A DNA stretch of 64,000 bases from Nothopassalora personata (taxonomy: Eukaryota; Ascomycota; Dothideomycetes; Mycosphaerellales; Mycosphaerellaceae). Position numbers and translations under genes: made by a program. Below, piece by piece: positions 32,739-41,756 of this stretch. Each line of letters starts with the position of its first letter. Position 1 is the first letter of the stretch. Below the pieces are notes generated by a model. That model searched no databases. It saw only the letters and a program-made list of their open reading frames with translations, and was not told the DNA's origin. The stretch spans positions 186,001 through 250,000 of the forward strand of contig CM066290.1 of NCBI GenBank assembly GCA_033816765.1, in the 5' to 3' direction.

Positions 32739-33671
32739 CTAAGCTCGATTTTCAGCTATCCATTCCGTAAGCTCGGAGAAGTCACGACAGGTATGAGGCG
32801 TGTAAGGACGAAGCACCAAACGGTACTTTGGCACCCAGTCGCCCCAGAATGGGGTCAGATCCGCATTGCACTGCACATATTGCCGCAGATAATCGAGGCA
32901 GTGGGCTGTGACATGGTCAGCGACGTTAGGGGAGGTACCATACTTTGGGCAGCTCTCCCTACCTTGGTGCATTTCACTCTCATCCTCTGGCTCGTTGAGG
33001 ATGTAATTCTCAGGATACATCATCATTCGAATGTTGTTGATGCAATGCAAGGCGTGGAAAACTTCCAAGCCCATCTCGTACTTGCCGTCTTCGTGTTGGT
33101 ATGTATTGCCAGCAGCTGGTTCTGCAGCCTCTCCTGATAAATTGAATGTAGTCACTTCGGGTACTGCGTTAGTTGAGCGCTGTCAGGCGGATTGAGGTCT
33201 TTACTCACTATCTAGCAGCTTTTCCCACGATTCGTCCACTTCTGGTCGTGGCGTGCCGGTGTAATGCGGCTCGCCTTCTTTCCAGTCCATCTTCAACGCA
33301 GAGTAGTCCGGGGTGGGTCGCAGCGGATTGATGAAAGATTGCTGCGTGAACGGTATCATATCTCCAAGGTTCCCTGTGATACATCAGAATGATGACATTC
33401 AGAGGACTTGGATGGATATACCAAAATCCGTTTCGAAACTGCGCTTCCAGGTTGTTTCGTGAGAGCATTTTGTTTGCTGCAGGACCACCACCAGCAGCAA
33501 GACAATGATCACTATTGCCTCCACGAGCGCAAGCAGTGTCTGATGCTTCCATCTGCTAGATCTGACAGCCGTCGGGTCTTTTTGCAAGAGCTCTTCGCGA
33601 CTGTCATCACAGCCTCGCAGGCGCTCATATTTCTCGGACATTTCTGGGTTGTGGTATAGAGAACTTGACAA
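32739..33671 (-). CDS. UstYa-family (DUF3328) oxidase, copy A
   Basis: Complete UstYa-like membrane oxidase, 260 aa. Exons complement(33422..33671), (33209..33373), (32963..33163), (32739..32905). Introns are 48, 45 and 57 bp with GTATAT, GTGAGT and GTAGGG donors and CAG acceptors. The N-terminal cytoplasmic stretch is followed by one transmembrane helix at about 45-65 (LLALVEAIVIIVLLLVVVLQQ region). The lumenal domain has GNLGDMIPFTQQSF, the first HXXHC at 175-179 (HALHC) and the second at 204-208 (HQAHC), followed by LDYLRQYVQCNADLTPFWG. The second motif exists only after splicing, since intron 3 divides it. In characterised clusters such proteins act on Kex2-released peptides in the secretory pathway. 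It is transcribed away from the repeat precursor at 34681, with 1.0 kb between the starts. Confidence 0.9.
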
Positions 33672-34680
33672 TCCTGTGTGCTACCCGTCCAAGTCGAAAT
33701 TGTGTCCCAGGACGGCTCCGATCGCCACTGCAATGCTGCAATGTTCCCAGAAAGTTGTGACGTACCGAGGTGGGACTAGTCTTCCCTTCTGTCGCGAGAT
33801 TCCGAAGTGAATCCAGAAGACTCCACACTATGTCTCACAAGCTTGTGACAGGGCTCGGAGCAAGTGCTCGCTGCTCTCGGGAACTATTTTGTTTTTGGCA
33901 GCTCCATGACAGCCTACGCTCTGTGATGGCGGATGATCCAGATCGGATCGACTGCCTTCAAACAGAACAGATGAATCTCCAACTCACATCAGAGCCATCC
34001 GAAGAGGTACCATGCCGACAGCGCTCCGCAATCCTTACATGTAGTGTGCTGCATCAATGCCGGCAATTAAATAGACTGCATGATTGCCCCATCATAGACG
34101 GCTATAACGTTGCGAAGGGTCGTATTGTACCAGATCGGCCTGTGATCAGTGCTGTTGAGTCGCACGCAACTTTTCTTCTAAAAGTTCCGGGAGACGATCG
34201 AGAAACCCAACGAATCGATGTGCTCCGGCCGGCAATGTGCATGAAGATGGCAGCACGGTTTCGTTTGTGACAGGGCCCTTCGCCTGAAAGGCGGCTGTAT
34301 GTCTCCGCGAAAGACTAGCAGCCTGCAGCAGCAGTCGGGCGAGCTCTGTTCTGCATTCATGAGGCGGACAGTGTGTCCGGCGTCTCATGGCCTTGTGTGA
34401 CTCGCCGCCCAACAACGATTCATGTGTGATGCCGCCTTAGCACCGTAGGGGCATGAAGTTCTACGCCGCGAGACCGCATCTCGACGCAGGAGTCGCATGA
34501 CCATCATCTTGTCCCAGCTGAAGCTGTCCTAGTGGAGTCTCACATTGGCTCCTATGAGGCACTGCCAGCATATAAGAGTCCCACAAGCAGACATGTTGTG
34601 ATTTCCACATTTTCCAGCGGACCAGAAAACGAAGCTCCGCGTTCTCAGTACCTCCAGCATCCAAAGCCCACACTTTCATC
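33672..34680. promoter_or_regulatory. Divergent intergenic region between UstYa-like A and the RiPP precursor
   Basis: 1.0 kb shared upstream region that could co-regulate oxidase and precursor. A TATA-like TATAAGAG lies at 34571-34578, about 110 bp before the precursor ATG. Open frames on either strand (33770-34270, 34461-34853) have no family features. Confidence 0.55.
34571..34578 (+). promoter_or_regulatory. TATA-box candidate of the RiPP precursor gene
   Basis: TATAAGAG about 110 bp upstream of the start codon, followed by a short C/A-rich leader. The strong TATA element fits a gene meant to be highly expressed. Confidence 0.55.
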
Positions 34681-35148
34681 ATGAAGCTCTCTTTCACAAT
34701 CGCCGCACTAGCTCTTGGAGCCGCCAACCGCGTTGGCGCCGTGAGTCTCTCCGTGTCCCCGTCGTACGCACTGCTAATTCGTTTCCAGGCCCCAACGCCC
34801 AAGGCTGAAGCTGAAGCTGCGGCAGATGCCAAGTACGTGAAGCACGTGGGCAAGCGACAGTTCTACCCGGTGTATGGTGTTTCTGGGGAGGGTTCAAACA
34901 AGCGTAACGCGCGAGTCCATCCAGTCATTGAGTTTGAGAAAACAAAGCGCCAATTCTACCCAGTGTATGGCGCTTCTGAGGACAATGAGAAGCGCGAAGC
35001 CCAGTTCTACCCAGTGTACGGCGCTTACGAGGAGAACGAAAAGCGTGAGGCTCAATTCTACCCGGTTTACGGTGCCTCCGAGGAAGGCGCCGAGAAGCGC
35101 GAGGCTCAATTCTACCCAGTCTATCGCGCCAGCGCCACCGATGAGTAG
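34681..35148 (+). CDS. Secreted repeat precursor with Kex2-bounded FYPVY cores (candidate dikaritin-type RiPP precursor)
   Basis: Exons 34681..34740 and 34789..35148, 139 aa after removal of a 48-bp stopless in-frame intron (GTGAGT...TTTCCAG). Exon 1 (MKLSFTIAALALGAANRVGA) is a signal peptide. After a short Ala/Glu-rich leader come six units ending or separated by Lys-Arg: 34858-34905, 34906-34950, 34951-34995, 34996-35046, 35047-35100 and 35101-35148. Five contain QFYPVY. The second is diverged (RVHPVIE at the same place). The last lacks a trailing KR and reads FYPVYR. Units 4-6 begin Glu-Ala after KR, like Ste13-trimmed pheromone repeats. Codons vary while the core does not. The layout matches UstA/AprA-type precursors processed by kexin and UstYa oxidases. 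The mature product and activity are unknown. Confidence 0.85.
   Translation: MKLSFTIAALALGAANRVGAVSLSVSPSYALLIRFQAPTPKAEAEAAADAKYVKHVGKRQFYPVYGVSGEGSNKRNARVHPVIEFEKTKRQFYPVYGASEDNEKREAQFYPVYGAYEENEKREAQFYPVYGASEEGAEKREAQFYPVYRASATDE
34858..35148 (+). repeat. Six tandem core units of the precursor
   Basis: Units of 16, 15, 15, 17, 18 and 15 codons (the last followed by a stop) share the pattern (EA)QFYPVYGAS-acidic spacer-KR. Wobble positions differ between copies (CCG/CCA, GTG/GTT/GTC, TAT/TAC), so the protein sequence rather than the DNA is conserved. Unit 2 has lost Phe-Tyr and the second Tyr of the core. Confidence 0.9.
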
Positions 35149-35333
35149 ATTTACCACCTATGTGGAGCTGACGTTGATGGTTGAAAACATACCCATCATG
35201 ATTATCCATAACCGGGAGGCCACGAGATATGGTTTTCGAGAGACGGTGTCATGCAGCATTCACCTTTATATTCGGGGTAGCTGGAGTAGCAGAGGGAGGA
35301 GAGGATGTAGCAAGCATAGCTCTCCAGAGCATC
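35149..35333. other. 3' flank of the precursor gene
   Basis: Short non-coding stretch between the precursor stop and the zinc-finger remnant, which converge here. Nothing else is seen. Confidence 0.5.
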
Positions 35334-35700
35334 TCACTCGGTCTCCATAACATTTGAACAGTTGCAAGTCTTCCGATGCTGGCGAAGGTAATCACCCCTA
35401 CTGAAGTCTTTACCACGCGTCATGCAGAGATGTCTGGCAGTCGGATCATGCGTCTTAACATGTCTCTGCAGATTATGGACACTCGAATATGATTTCCCAC
35501 AGGTCAGACAAATGTGGGCGATGCGGAAGCTTGATCGAGCAAATCTTTGTCCATTGCGACGAATGCTTCGTCCTCCACCTCATGATCTTCTTCCTCGACG
35601 AAGGCGAGGCCTTGATCTGCATTGACACCCATAGGATCGTTGAGCAGGACTCGGTGTATCTCTATCTGTCCACGCAGTCTATGGAATCGAAGAAGACCAG
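35334..35700 (-). pseudogene. C2H2 zinc-finger protein remnant
   Basis: Minus strand. The frame ending at the stop 35334-35336 contains one intact C2H2 finger (CLTCGKSYSSVHNLQRHVKTH) and a second, damaged one (CMTRGKDFSRGDYLRQHRKTC) in which the second Cys is Arg. Upstream, an acidic stretch (DQGLAFVEEEDHEVEDE...) is in another frame and runs into TGA exactly where the finger begins, so a single frameshift near 35512 separates them. No start codon or promoter can be assigned. This looks like the C-terminal end of a dead transcription factor next to the RiPP locus. A short intron at the break cannot be fully excluded. Confidence 0.6.
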
Positions 35701-35924
35701 CAGGCCAGCAGATCTTGCTCAGGCTCGAGTAGATCGTTCGTTGTCTCTGGGTCGATAGATGGATGACTCCAGAAGTTCGGCGATGGCTCTATGCCGCACC
35801 CGGAGGGCCAACTTTGCTGCAACGCGGTATTGATCTTGCTCATGACAGCCAAGGTTCCCCAACCACTTCACCATGTCGATGCTCCCGTACTCTGTCCAGA
35901 GCCGTCTATCGAGCCCGGCCTGTG

Positions 35925-38598
35925 TTAATCATCTCCATTCGCGACTAGCATCTCAACCACAGCAATGAAGCATTCCTTGCAAGCTGATTGCAAAGGGTTG
36001 CCACCGTACCTTGCAGCAGGAGGTAGCGCTTCTCTTGCGCCCATATCAAACAGTAGACGGACCATGTTTTTATTGCCCAGCTCGGCTACTTTCTGTAGTA
36101 GCGTCCGAGAAATGCCTCTCGAGGCTGGATAGTTGGGATCCGCGCCGCGATCGATAAGTAGTCGCACCATCGCGACGTTCGCTGTGGTTATTTCCACCAA
36201 AAGCGACGTCTCGCCAGTGGTTACTGCTCTTTCGATCAACGAAGTGGTCTGCCAGATTACCGCATTGAAAGCGACAGTGTGGACATGGAACAGGCGAACA
36301 AGGTCGAGGTCCTTACCGCAGTCCTTGTTGATTGCCGTTGCCAAGGGGCTCTCCACGTCGAATGATGTTCCACCTTGATGCGGCATTCCGCAAACAAAGC
36401 CGATGCCCTGCATAGAACGGAGCAAATCGAATCGACCCGAACGAGAAACCATGATCATGGCTTTTGAGCCATAGCCAGGAAGGCGATGGGTACCCGTGTA
36501 GAGCAGTGGCGTCATGAGCATAGGAAAGAGACGCGGCAAGTCGGACACAGCGATACTCAGAGCGTGCTCGTCCATGTCACAACCGTGGTCAAGGAAGACA
36601 CGAATTATCTCAGGGTAATTTTATTTGACTGCAATCCATGGCGGGGTTTCGAGGGCGTTTTCGCACCGTGATTAGCGAGGAAGTAGCGCAGCCTATAGAA
36701 GGTCCTGGGTGTGAAACGCATGATAAAGGCTCGTCTCGGCGGAAAGTCTGGCGGACCAGATCTCGGACCGTAGAGAAGTCTTCCAGTATAGCAGCTCGTC
36801 GACAAGGACTGAGGCTGAATCCGGTACTCCGTCTCCGAGAGCCCGCCAGCTGCATCAATGTCCCAATAGTGCAACCACCAGGACTTTGTTTCGTCGACGT
36901 ACTGCAGTAAAGAGTGGGTGTATGCGGCCACAATCTCCACGCATGTCGTAGCTGAACCCAAGAACGTACACCATCTGCGTAGGTCGTACGCTAGCTCCAG
37001 CTTGCAATACGCCGAGGGCTGTGGCTGTCTGATCTGCGTTTGTAGCTTTGATCAGAGCAGATCCAAGGACACAGCTGCGCCGGCGGACGTTGACGGGATT
37101 CAGCAGACACTGCCAAAGTGCAGTGTTACCCACACACGCGGCAGCAGCCACCATAGCGCAGGCTTCGTGCTCATTGGAAGTGCATATCGGGTACACACTC
37201 AGTAGTTCGGACCTGCCAGCCTTTGGGGCTGCTGCAAACGGAGCTGATTGGTAATGGTCTGCATGAACGAGCCTTCTGATTTTTTCGCCACTGATTGCTG
37301 TGTCTTGTCGCCCCAATATAGTCGTCGATGCCGGGAGCACGTTTGTGTCTTGGATCGTTCGAGAGAAGCATGCGCACGAAGGCATAGACTCCAGTGTTAT
37401 AGCTCCGTATCGCCGCGGCCGTGAATTCTGTGTAAGGGAGGCTCCGGTTTCTACAACAACGCGACGGCAATATGACGTTGTACTAGGCTGCAGACATCGT
37501 CTTCAGCAAGAGAGTCCGTCGCTTTATGCACTGCTCTGCTTGACAGACAGCGCGCGAGGTATACCACGGTATCTTGAGCGATTAGAATATAGACAACGGT
37601 CAACAAGCCACGAGCCAGAACACTCCGGACCACGGGAGCTCGCGCTGTCGATCCAGCATCCAGGATAACTTTGACAAGATCCAAGCTGGGTTCAGAAGAC
37701 GGCCGACCGTCGTAAAGCGCACATCTGAGAGCTCCTTGGCCCACGCCATAGTTTGCGAAGACCATCTCATTATCAACATCATCAAACTCCGTATCGTCGC
37801 GATGATATGGGTCACGTTCACGTGTACCAAACATCTTATCGACGATTGCCCCGCGACATATGAGCATTTTCACGAGTGCAAAATGAGCAAGGCGAGCAGC
37901 TACTTCGATCGCAGTGAAGCTGTGGCCTTCGCAAAGCATGACCTGGTTGTTGATGTCAAGTTTCCCTTTCTGGAAGCTGAACAATGCTTCGACAGCCTTG
38001 TGGTCGCTTTCCTCAACGGCGCCTTGGAAAGCATTTACATCAGCGGACCGATAGACGTTATAGCCATGAATGACGTTGGCTGCATAAGCGGCGTACCCGA
38101 GTTTGCGAAGAGGCCAGGCAGCTTTGGTTGCAGGAAGTCAAAGATTCTCGCAGGCAAACCCAGATCTTCTAGGCCTGAGAAGTTGTTGGTGGCACCATAT
38201 GCCAGAAGCTGTACGTAAACGGATGTCGGTGATCGTCCAGTCCTTCGAGCGAGTTCACGTGAGATAGACTACGGCAGAAGACTTTCTAAACGAGACTCGA
38301 CCAGTCTTCGCCTGTCGGCGAACAAGGTAAGCGGCTGGTCTTCACGCGATTCATGCTCAATCATTGCCAGCTCGCCGTTTCCGAAAGGATGCTCCAAAAC
38401 CTCGATATCGAATAGGCTCATCTGATCGACAAGTTCACATAGCTGTCCAATCGGCAGCTGACCGGGCGAGTGTGTTGGCGGAGCAGGAACGTCGTAGTTT
38501 GGAAAGCATATGGATCTATGAACATCGTTATTGAGCCCGTATATCAGCTGGGTAGACCTCGAACTGTGAAATGCTGGATTACCAGGAGGTAGAGCCAT
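35925..38598 (-). pseudogene. Ankyrin-repeat protein gene, decayed
   Basis: Minus-strand coding remains stretch over 2.7 kb in one order but several frames. From the 5' side: MALPPGNPAFHSS... to a TAG near 38270; GLPARIFDFLQ up to about 38100; then a shifted frame with SADVNAFQGAVEESDHKAVEALF and AIEVAARLAHFALVKMLICRGA; a stop near 37451; VYAFVRMLLSNDPRHKRAPGI shifting to SNEHEACAMVAAAACVGN; a stop near 36855; LETPPWIAV followed by TAA near 36620; and finally MVRLLIDRGADPNYPASRG and NKNMVRLLFDMGA, two clear ankyrin units. At least three stops and two frame changes are not explained by splice sites. It was probably a cytosolic scaffold of unknown partner. Confidence 0.7.
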
Positions 38599-39177
38599 AG
38601 TTTCTCCGAGGACCGGGGATATGCAAGAGTAAGACTCGCTGCGACTGCTTGAGTGGTCGATGTTTATTTTAGTCGGACCTTGGAAGTGTACCACCTGCGG
38701 CAGTGCTTTCCACAAATGTTGCCTTGGCCCACCGCCACCTGGAGGTGCAAATGGAGGCCCTAGTTGAAGGCACGCATCGGAGGTGCGAACTGGAGGTGCA
38801 AATGAGCAACGTTCCGAGCAGCGTAGATGTGCGAGCTGCCGACATCGGGCAAGTATCGAGCGGACGCTCAGCCTCAGCCCGCCCTCCAGAAGAAGCTGTC
38901 GTGTAACACGAGACACGTCAGGGTATCAGCAGTCGCCAAATCTCAGTCGCCAAATTTCAGTTGCCGCAGCGATGATGATCCAGAGCCGGAGGGCCGGAGG
39001 TTTCAAATGTCTCATTCATCGGTATGCAGTACGCTCTATACATCAGGCTGGCTACAGGCGGCAGTGCACATCAGCCCTCGGACAAAATGCTCTTTCTGTA
39101 TTCATTGAGCAACCCAACACGCCCTTGAACGCCGTTCTGTGCTTCGCCCTCTGCAAAGTCCACATTTCATGGCCTTC
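38599..39177. other. Intergenic region, nothing recognised
   Basis: Between the ankyrin remnant and the mL60 stop. A minus-strand frame extends the ankyrin-associated ORF upstream to 38916, but its sequence (Pro/Gly/Arg-rich) shows no protein character. Confidence 0.4.
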
Positions 39178-39834
39178 TTAGAAACCAGGCGGATTCACCC
39201 GCTGACTCAACCTCGTCCACTTGGGCAACTTATGCACACCCTTCCTATACCCTCTAACCTTCTTGTCAAACATGCTATACTTATCCCTCGGCAGCATTTC
39301 CTGTTCCGTGGGCATTTCCGCTTGCCACCTCTCAATGAGCTTAATCGTCTTCTCTTCCGCTGCTTGCTCTTTCAATAGTTTCCCGCTCGGCACTTGCACT
39401 TTTATGCCTGTATTGCCAACTTCGCTCTGTTGCGGGACAAATTCGCCTCGCTTTGGACCTTGACCATGCCGTCGTGATTCCAGAGGTGCATTCTGTTCGC
39501 TGTTGAGGAGGCGTTGGCCTTCTGCTGTGGTGGGGAGTTCAGAGGGAGTGGCTTTGCCGGATGATGGTGATGTGGTAGGTACTTGGCTGGGTGGTGACTT
39601 CCGTGAGGGCTGGGGAAGAGAGGTCGTTGCAGATCGCTTCAGCGCTGTATCCAGGACGGAGACGACGTTATCGACGCGGCGCATTCGTCTTCGGTGTCGT
39701 AGTTTTTGGGGTGCGGAGAGTCGCCATGGGATTTTCCTGAGATATTGTTAGGGCAAATTGATGGCTGAGGGGGCGTTGAAGTACCATAACAGGCCGCCTG
39801 ATAGCGGTGCTGTAGGTCTGAACGCGCCGAACAT
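39178..39834 (-). CDS. MRPL31: Mitochondrial large-subunit ribosomal protein mL60 (MRPL31 family)
   Basis: Fungal-specific protein of the mitochondrial 54S subunit. Exons complement(39785..39834) and (39178..39736), 202 aa. A 48-bp intron (GTACTT, branch CTAAC, CTCAG) splits a Trp codon and joins MFGAFRPTAPLSGGLLW to KIPWRLSAPQKLRHRRRMR, the hallmark N terminus of this family. The middle is a low-complexity Pro/Ser-rich insert longer than in yeast. The C-terminal block KYSMFDKKVRGYRKGVHKLP followed by KWTRLSQRVNPPGF is strongly conserved. It is divergent from TRS20 with 208 bp between start codons. Confidence 0.93.
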
Positions 39835-40042
39835 TGTGATGTATGGGAAGGTGAATATTCGGTCATGCGCACCGTGAAGTGCTCCTGCCCTGCCATATGG
39901 GGGACTCGCCGCGGTCGTGCCAAGCCGAGATTCGGCCGCCTCTCGGGTCTGATACTAGAAAGGCACATCGCACAATGAATGCCATGTGAGGAAGCTTCTC
40001 AGGCACTCAATCCATCCGCCTGTCTCGTATGTCCAAGTCAAG
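39835..40042. promoter_or_regulatory. Divergent promoter region of mL60 and TRS20
   Basis: 208 bp separate the two start codons and must serve both genes. A run CGCGGTCGTGCC lies mid-way. No TATA is obvious. Confidence 0.45.
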
Positions 40043-40770
40043 ATGTCATACTACTTCACGATCATTGGCACTCGCGACAATCCTCTCTTCGAACTGGACT
40101 TTGGCACGTCCAAGGTGGGTGGAGACGGCATTGCACGATTTCGAGACGAGGCAAAGCACATGAATCAGTTCATCGTTCATGCAGCTTTGGATCTGGTGGA
40201 AGAAGCTCAATGGACTACAAGAGACCTGTATGCCGCTTTTTTTTGGAGATGAAGCCACCGTTCACGCGGCTTCTCTTGAAGGGCGATCATGCTCTAACCA
40301 TTGCACAGCTATCTGAAGAAAATCGACAGCTTCCAGAACAATCACATCCACACATTCCTCACCGGCGGCAATGTCAAGTTTATGCTGCTTATGAACCCCG
40401 ACCCGAGCGCCACTACCTACTCTAGCTATCAGGCCTCCCCGCCATCACGACCAAACACGGCACGACAAAGTACTTTAATAGCTGCGAACCCGACAAGTCA
40501 GCAGACTGAAGAAGCTGTCAGGCAGTTCATGTTGGAAGTAGGCTACTTCTCGTCTCCCCACACTCTGTGTCGCTTGGTGCAAGGCTACCAGTCTCGTATA
40601 TCGGCCAGCGCCTGCTCGGCACGTCTTACCGAGAACATGCTGACGTGACCTCGCAGGTCTACGAAGCGTGGATGAAATGCATCATGAACCCTTTCTACCA
40701 CGTCAACACTCAAGTCACTTCGCCAGTCTTCCGAAGTCGCGTCAGTTCCGCGGCAAAGAAGTACCTCTAA
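40043..40770 (+). CDS. TRS20: TRAPP complex subunit Trs20 / sedlin (TRAPPC2)
   Basis: Longin-fold subunit of the TRAPP tethering and GEF complexes at the ER-Golgi. Exons 40043..40227, 40309..40537 and 40657..40770, 175 aa. Introns are 81 bp (GTATGC...CACAG) and 119 bp (GTAGGC...CGCAG). The N terminus MSYYFTIIGTRDNPLFELDFG and FRDEAKHMNQFIVHAALDLVEE match sedlin closely. Exon 2 carries the conserved YLKKIDSFQNN and FLTGGNVKFMLL, then a Ser/Thr-rich insert seen in filamentous fungi. Exon 3 gives VYEAWMKCIMNPFYHVN and ends AAKKYL. It is the last intact gene before the transposon block. Confidence 0.95.
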
Positions 40771-41626
40771 TGATCGTGCCACACTGGTCCTATACCGCGA
40801 CGCGAGGAAAGAACCCGTTCCCTGGCAACCCATGTCTCGGCTCATGACAGCATCGTTCGGCTTACAACATGCCGCGACGCGCAGACCGCCAAGCACACGT
40901 GAAAACGTCCGGATACGCAACCTTAAAAGCACAAGCATACGTAGCTACGAGCAGGGGTACCACACATCCAGCATGTCGTTGCTGCCCGCCGAGACAACCA
41001 AGCCATGTCACCCGTCACCTCGACCGCAGGCAGCTACTGCGCATCACATGCAAGAAGTATGGCCAGGCTCTGATCTGATAGGTGCGGCAGAAGCTATATC
41101 ACAGACGCGTACATGCATCTGCACTCCCACGTCCTACGAAGCGCGGCCCGCAACTACCAAGCCACGCTGTAGATCATCAGCTGTCGACGAGGTCATCCCG
41201 CTGGCGGGAAGCTCAAAAAGCGGGGAATGTCCTTTTCGGATCTACTCCCACTTTGTCCCGTGGCATGCTCTGTATAGCTACAAGACTGTACCGGCATGTG
41301 TTTACAGACCGCCAGAATGACCGTGAGGCTTCTCAACTTCGACGCAAGCTCGGTCGACATTGGGTTGCAATGGATCATGGACAACAATGGTAGCCTATCA
41401 TCACGCTGCGTCAGCGCAATGCGACGAAACGACAGGTCGATGTTGCAGCGCATTCGAGCAGCCAGATGCTGATGTGGTCGTGGAGGCAACATTGGACGAT
41501 CATGCAATGAATCCACGCGAAGAAGGGTGCACTCATCACGGACCCGACCACTCCGACTTCACAACAAGCCCAAGTCCATCACGAGCTGTTCGAACCACGC
41601 TGAAGTCGACCAAAGGATCACCTAAC
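40771..41626. other. Flank between TRS20 and the transposon nest
   Basis: 856 bp with no recognised gene. Several open frames on both strands overlap. The Copia target-site copy CTAAC lies at 41622-41626, so this is the original host sequence at the insertion point. Confidence 0.5.
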
Positions 41627-41756
41627 AGACAATGTGAGTAGATTGATGTATTAAGAGAGATCTACGAAGTCGCGAGAAAGCAAGATAAGCTAAGGAAAGT
41701 AGTGCCTCAGGCAGCTAGGGCCTTGGCATCCAAAGAAGTTGGGACAAGCATCAAGT
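41627..41756 (-). repeat. Copia LTR (3' copy)
   Basis: 130 bp, nearly identical to 54308-54437. The three differences all read TG or CA here and TA in the other copy. The ends are not the canonical TG...CA, so the exact limits rest on the flanking CTAAC duplication. Confidence 0.85.

Noticed and set aside
33770..34270. 166-aa plus-strand frame between UstYa-like A and the precursor
   Set aside because: Occupies the divergent promoter, has no domain or signal, and overlaps another open frame on the minus strand.
34681..35148. Mating pheromone (alpha-factor) precursor
   Set aside because: The layout (signal peptide, KR, Glu-Ala spacers, repeats) is shared, but known filamentous-ascomycete alpha pheromones carry a WCxxxGQxCW-like core. 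FYPVY lacks Cys and Gly-Gln. The adjacent UstYa genes fit a RiPP better.
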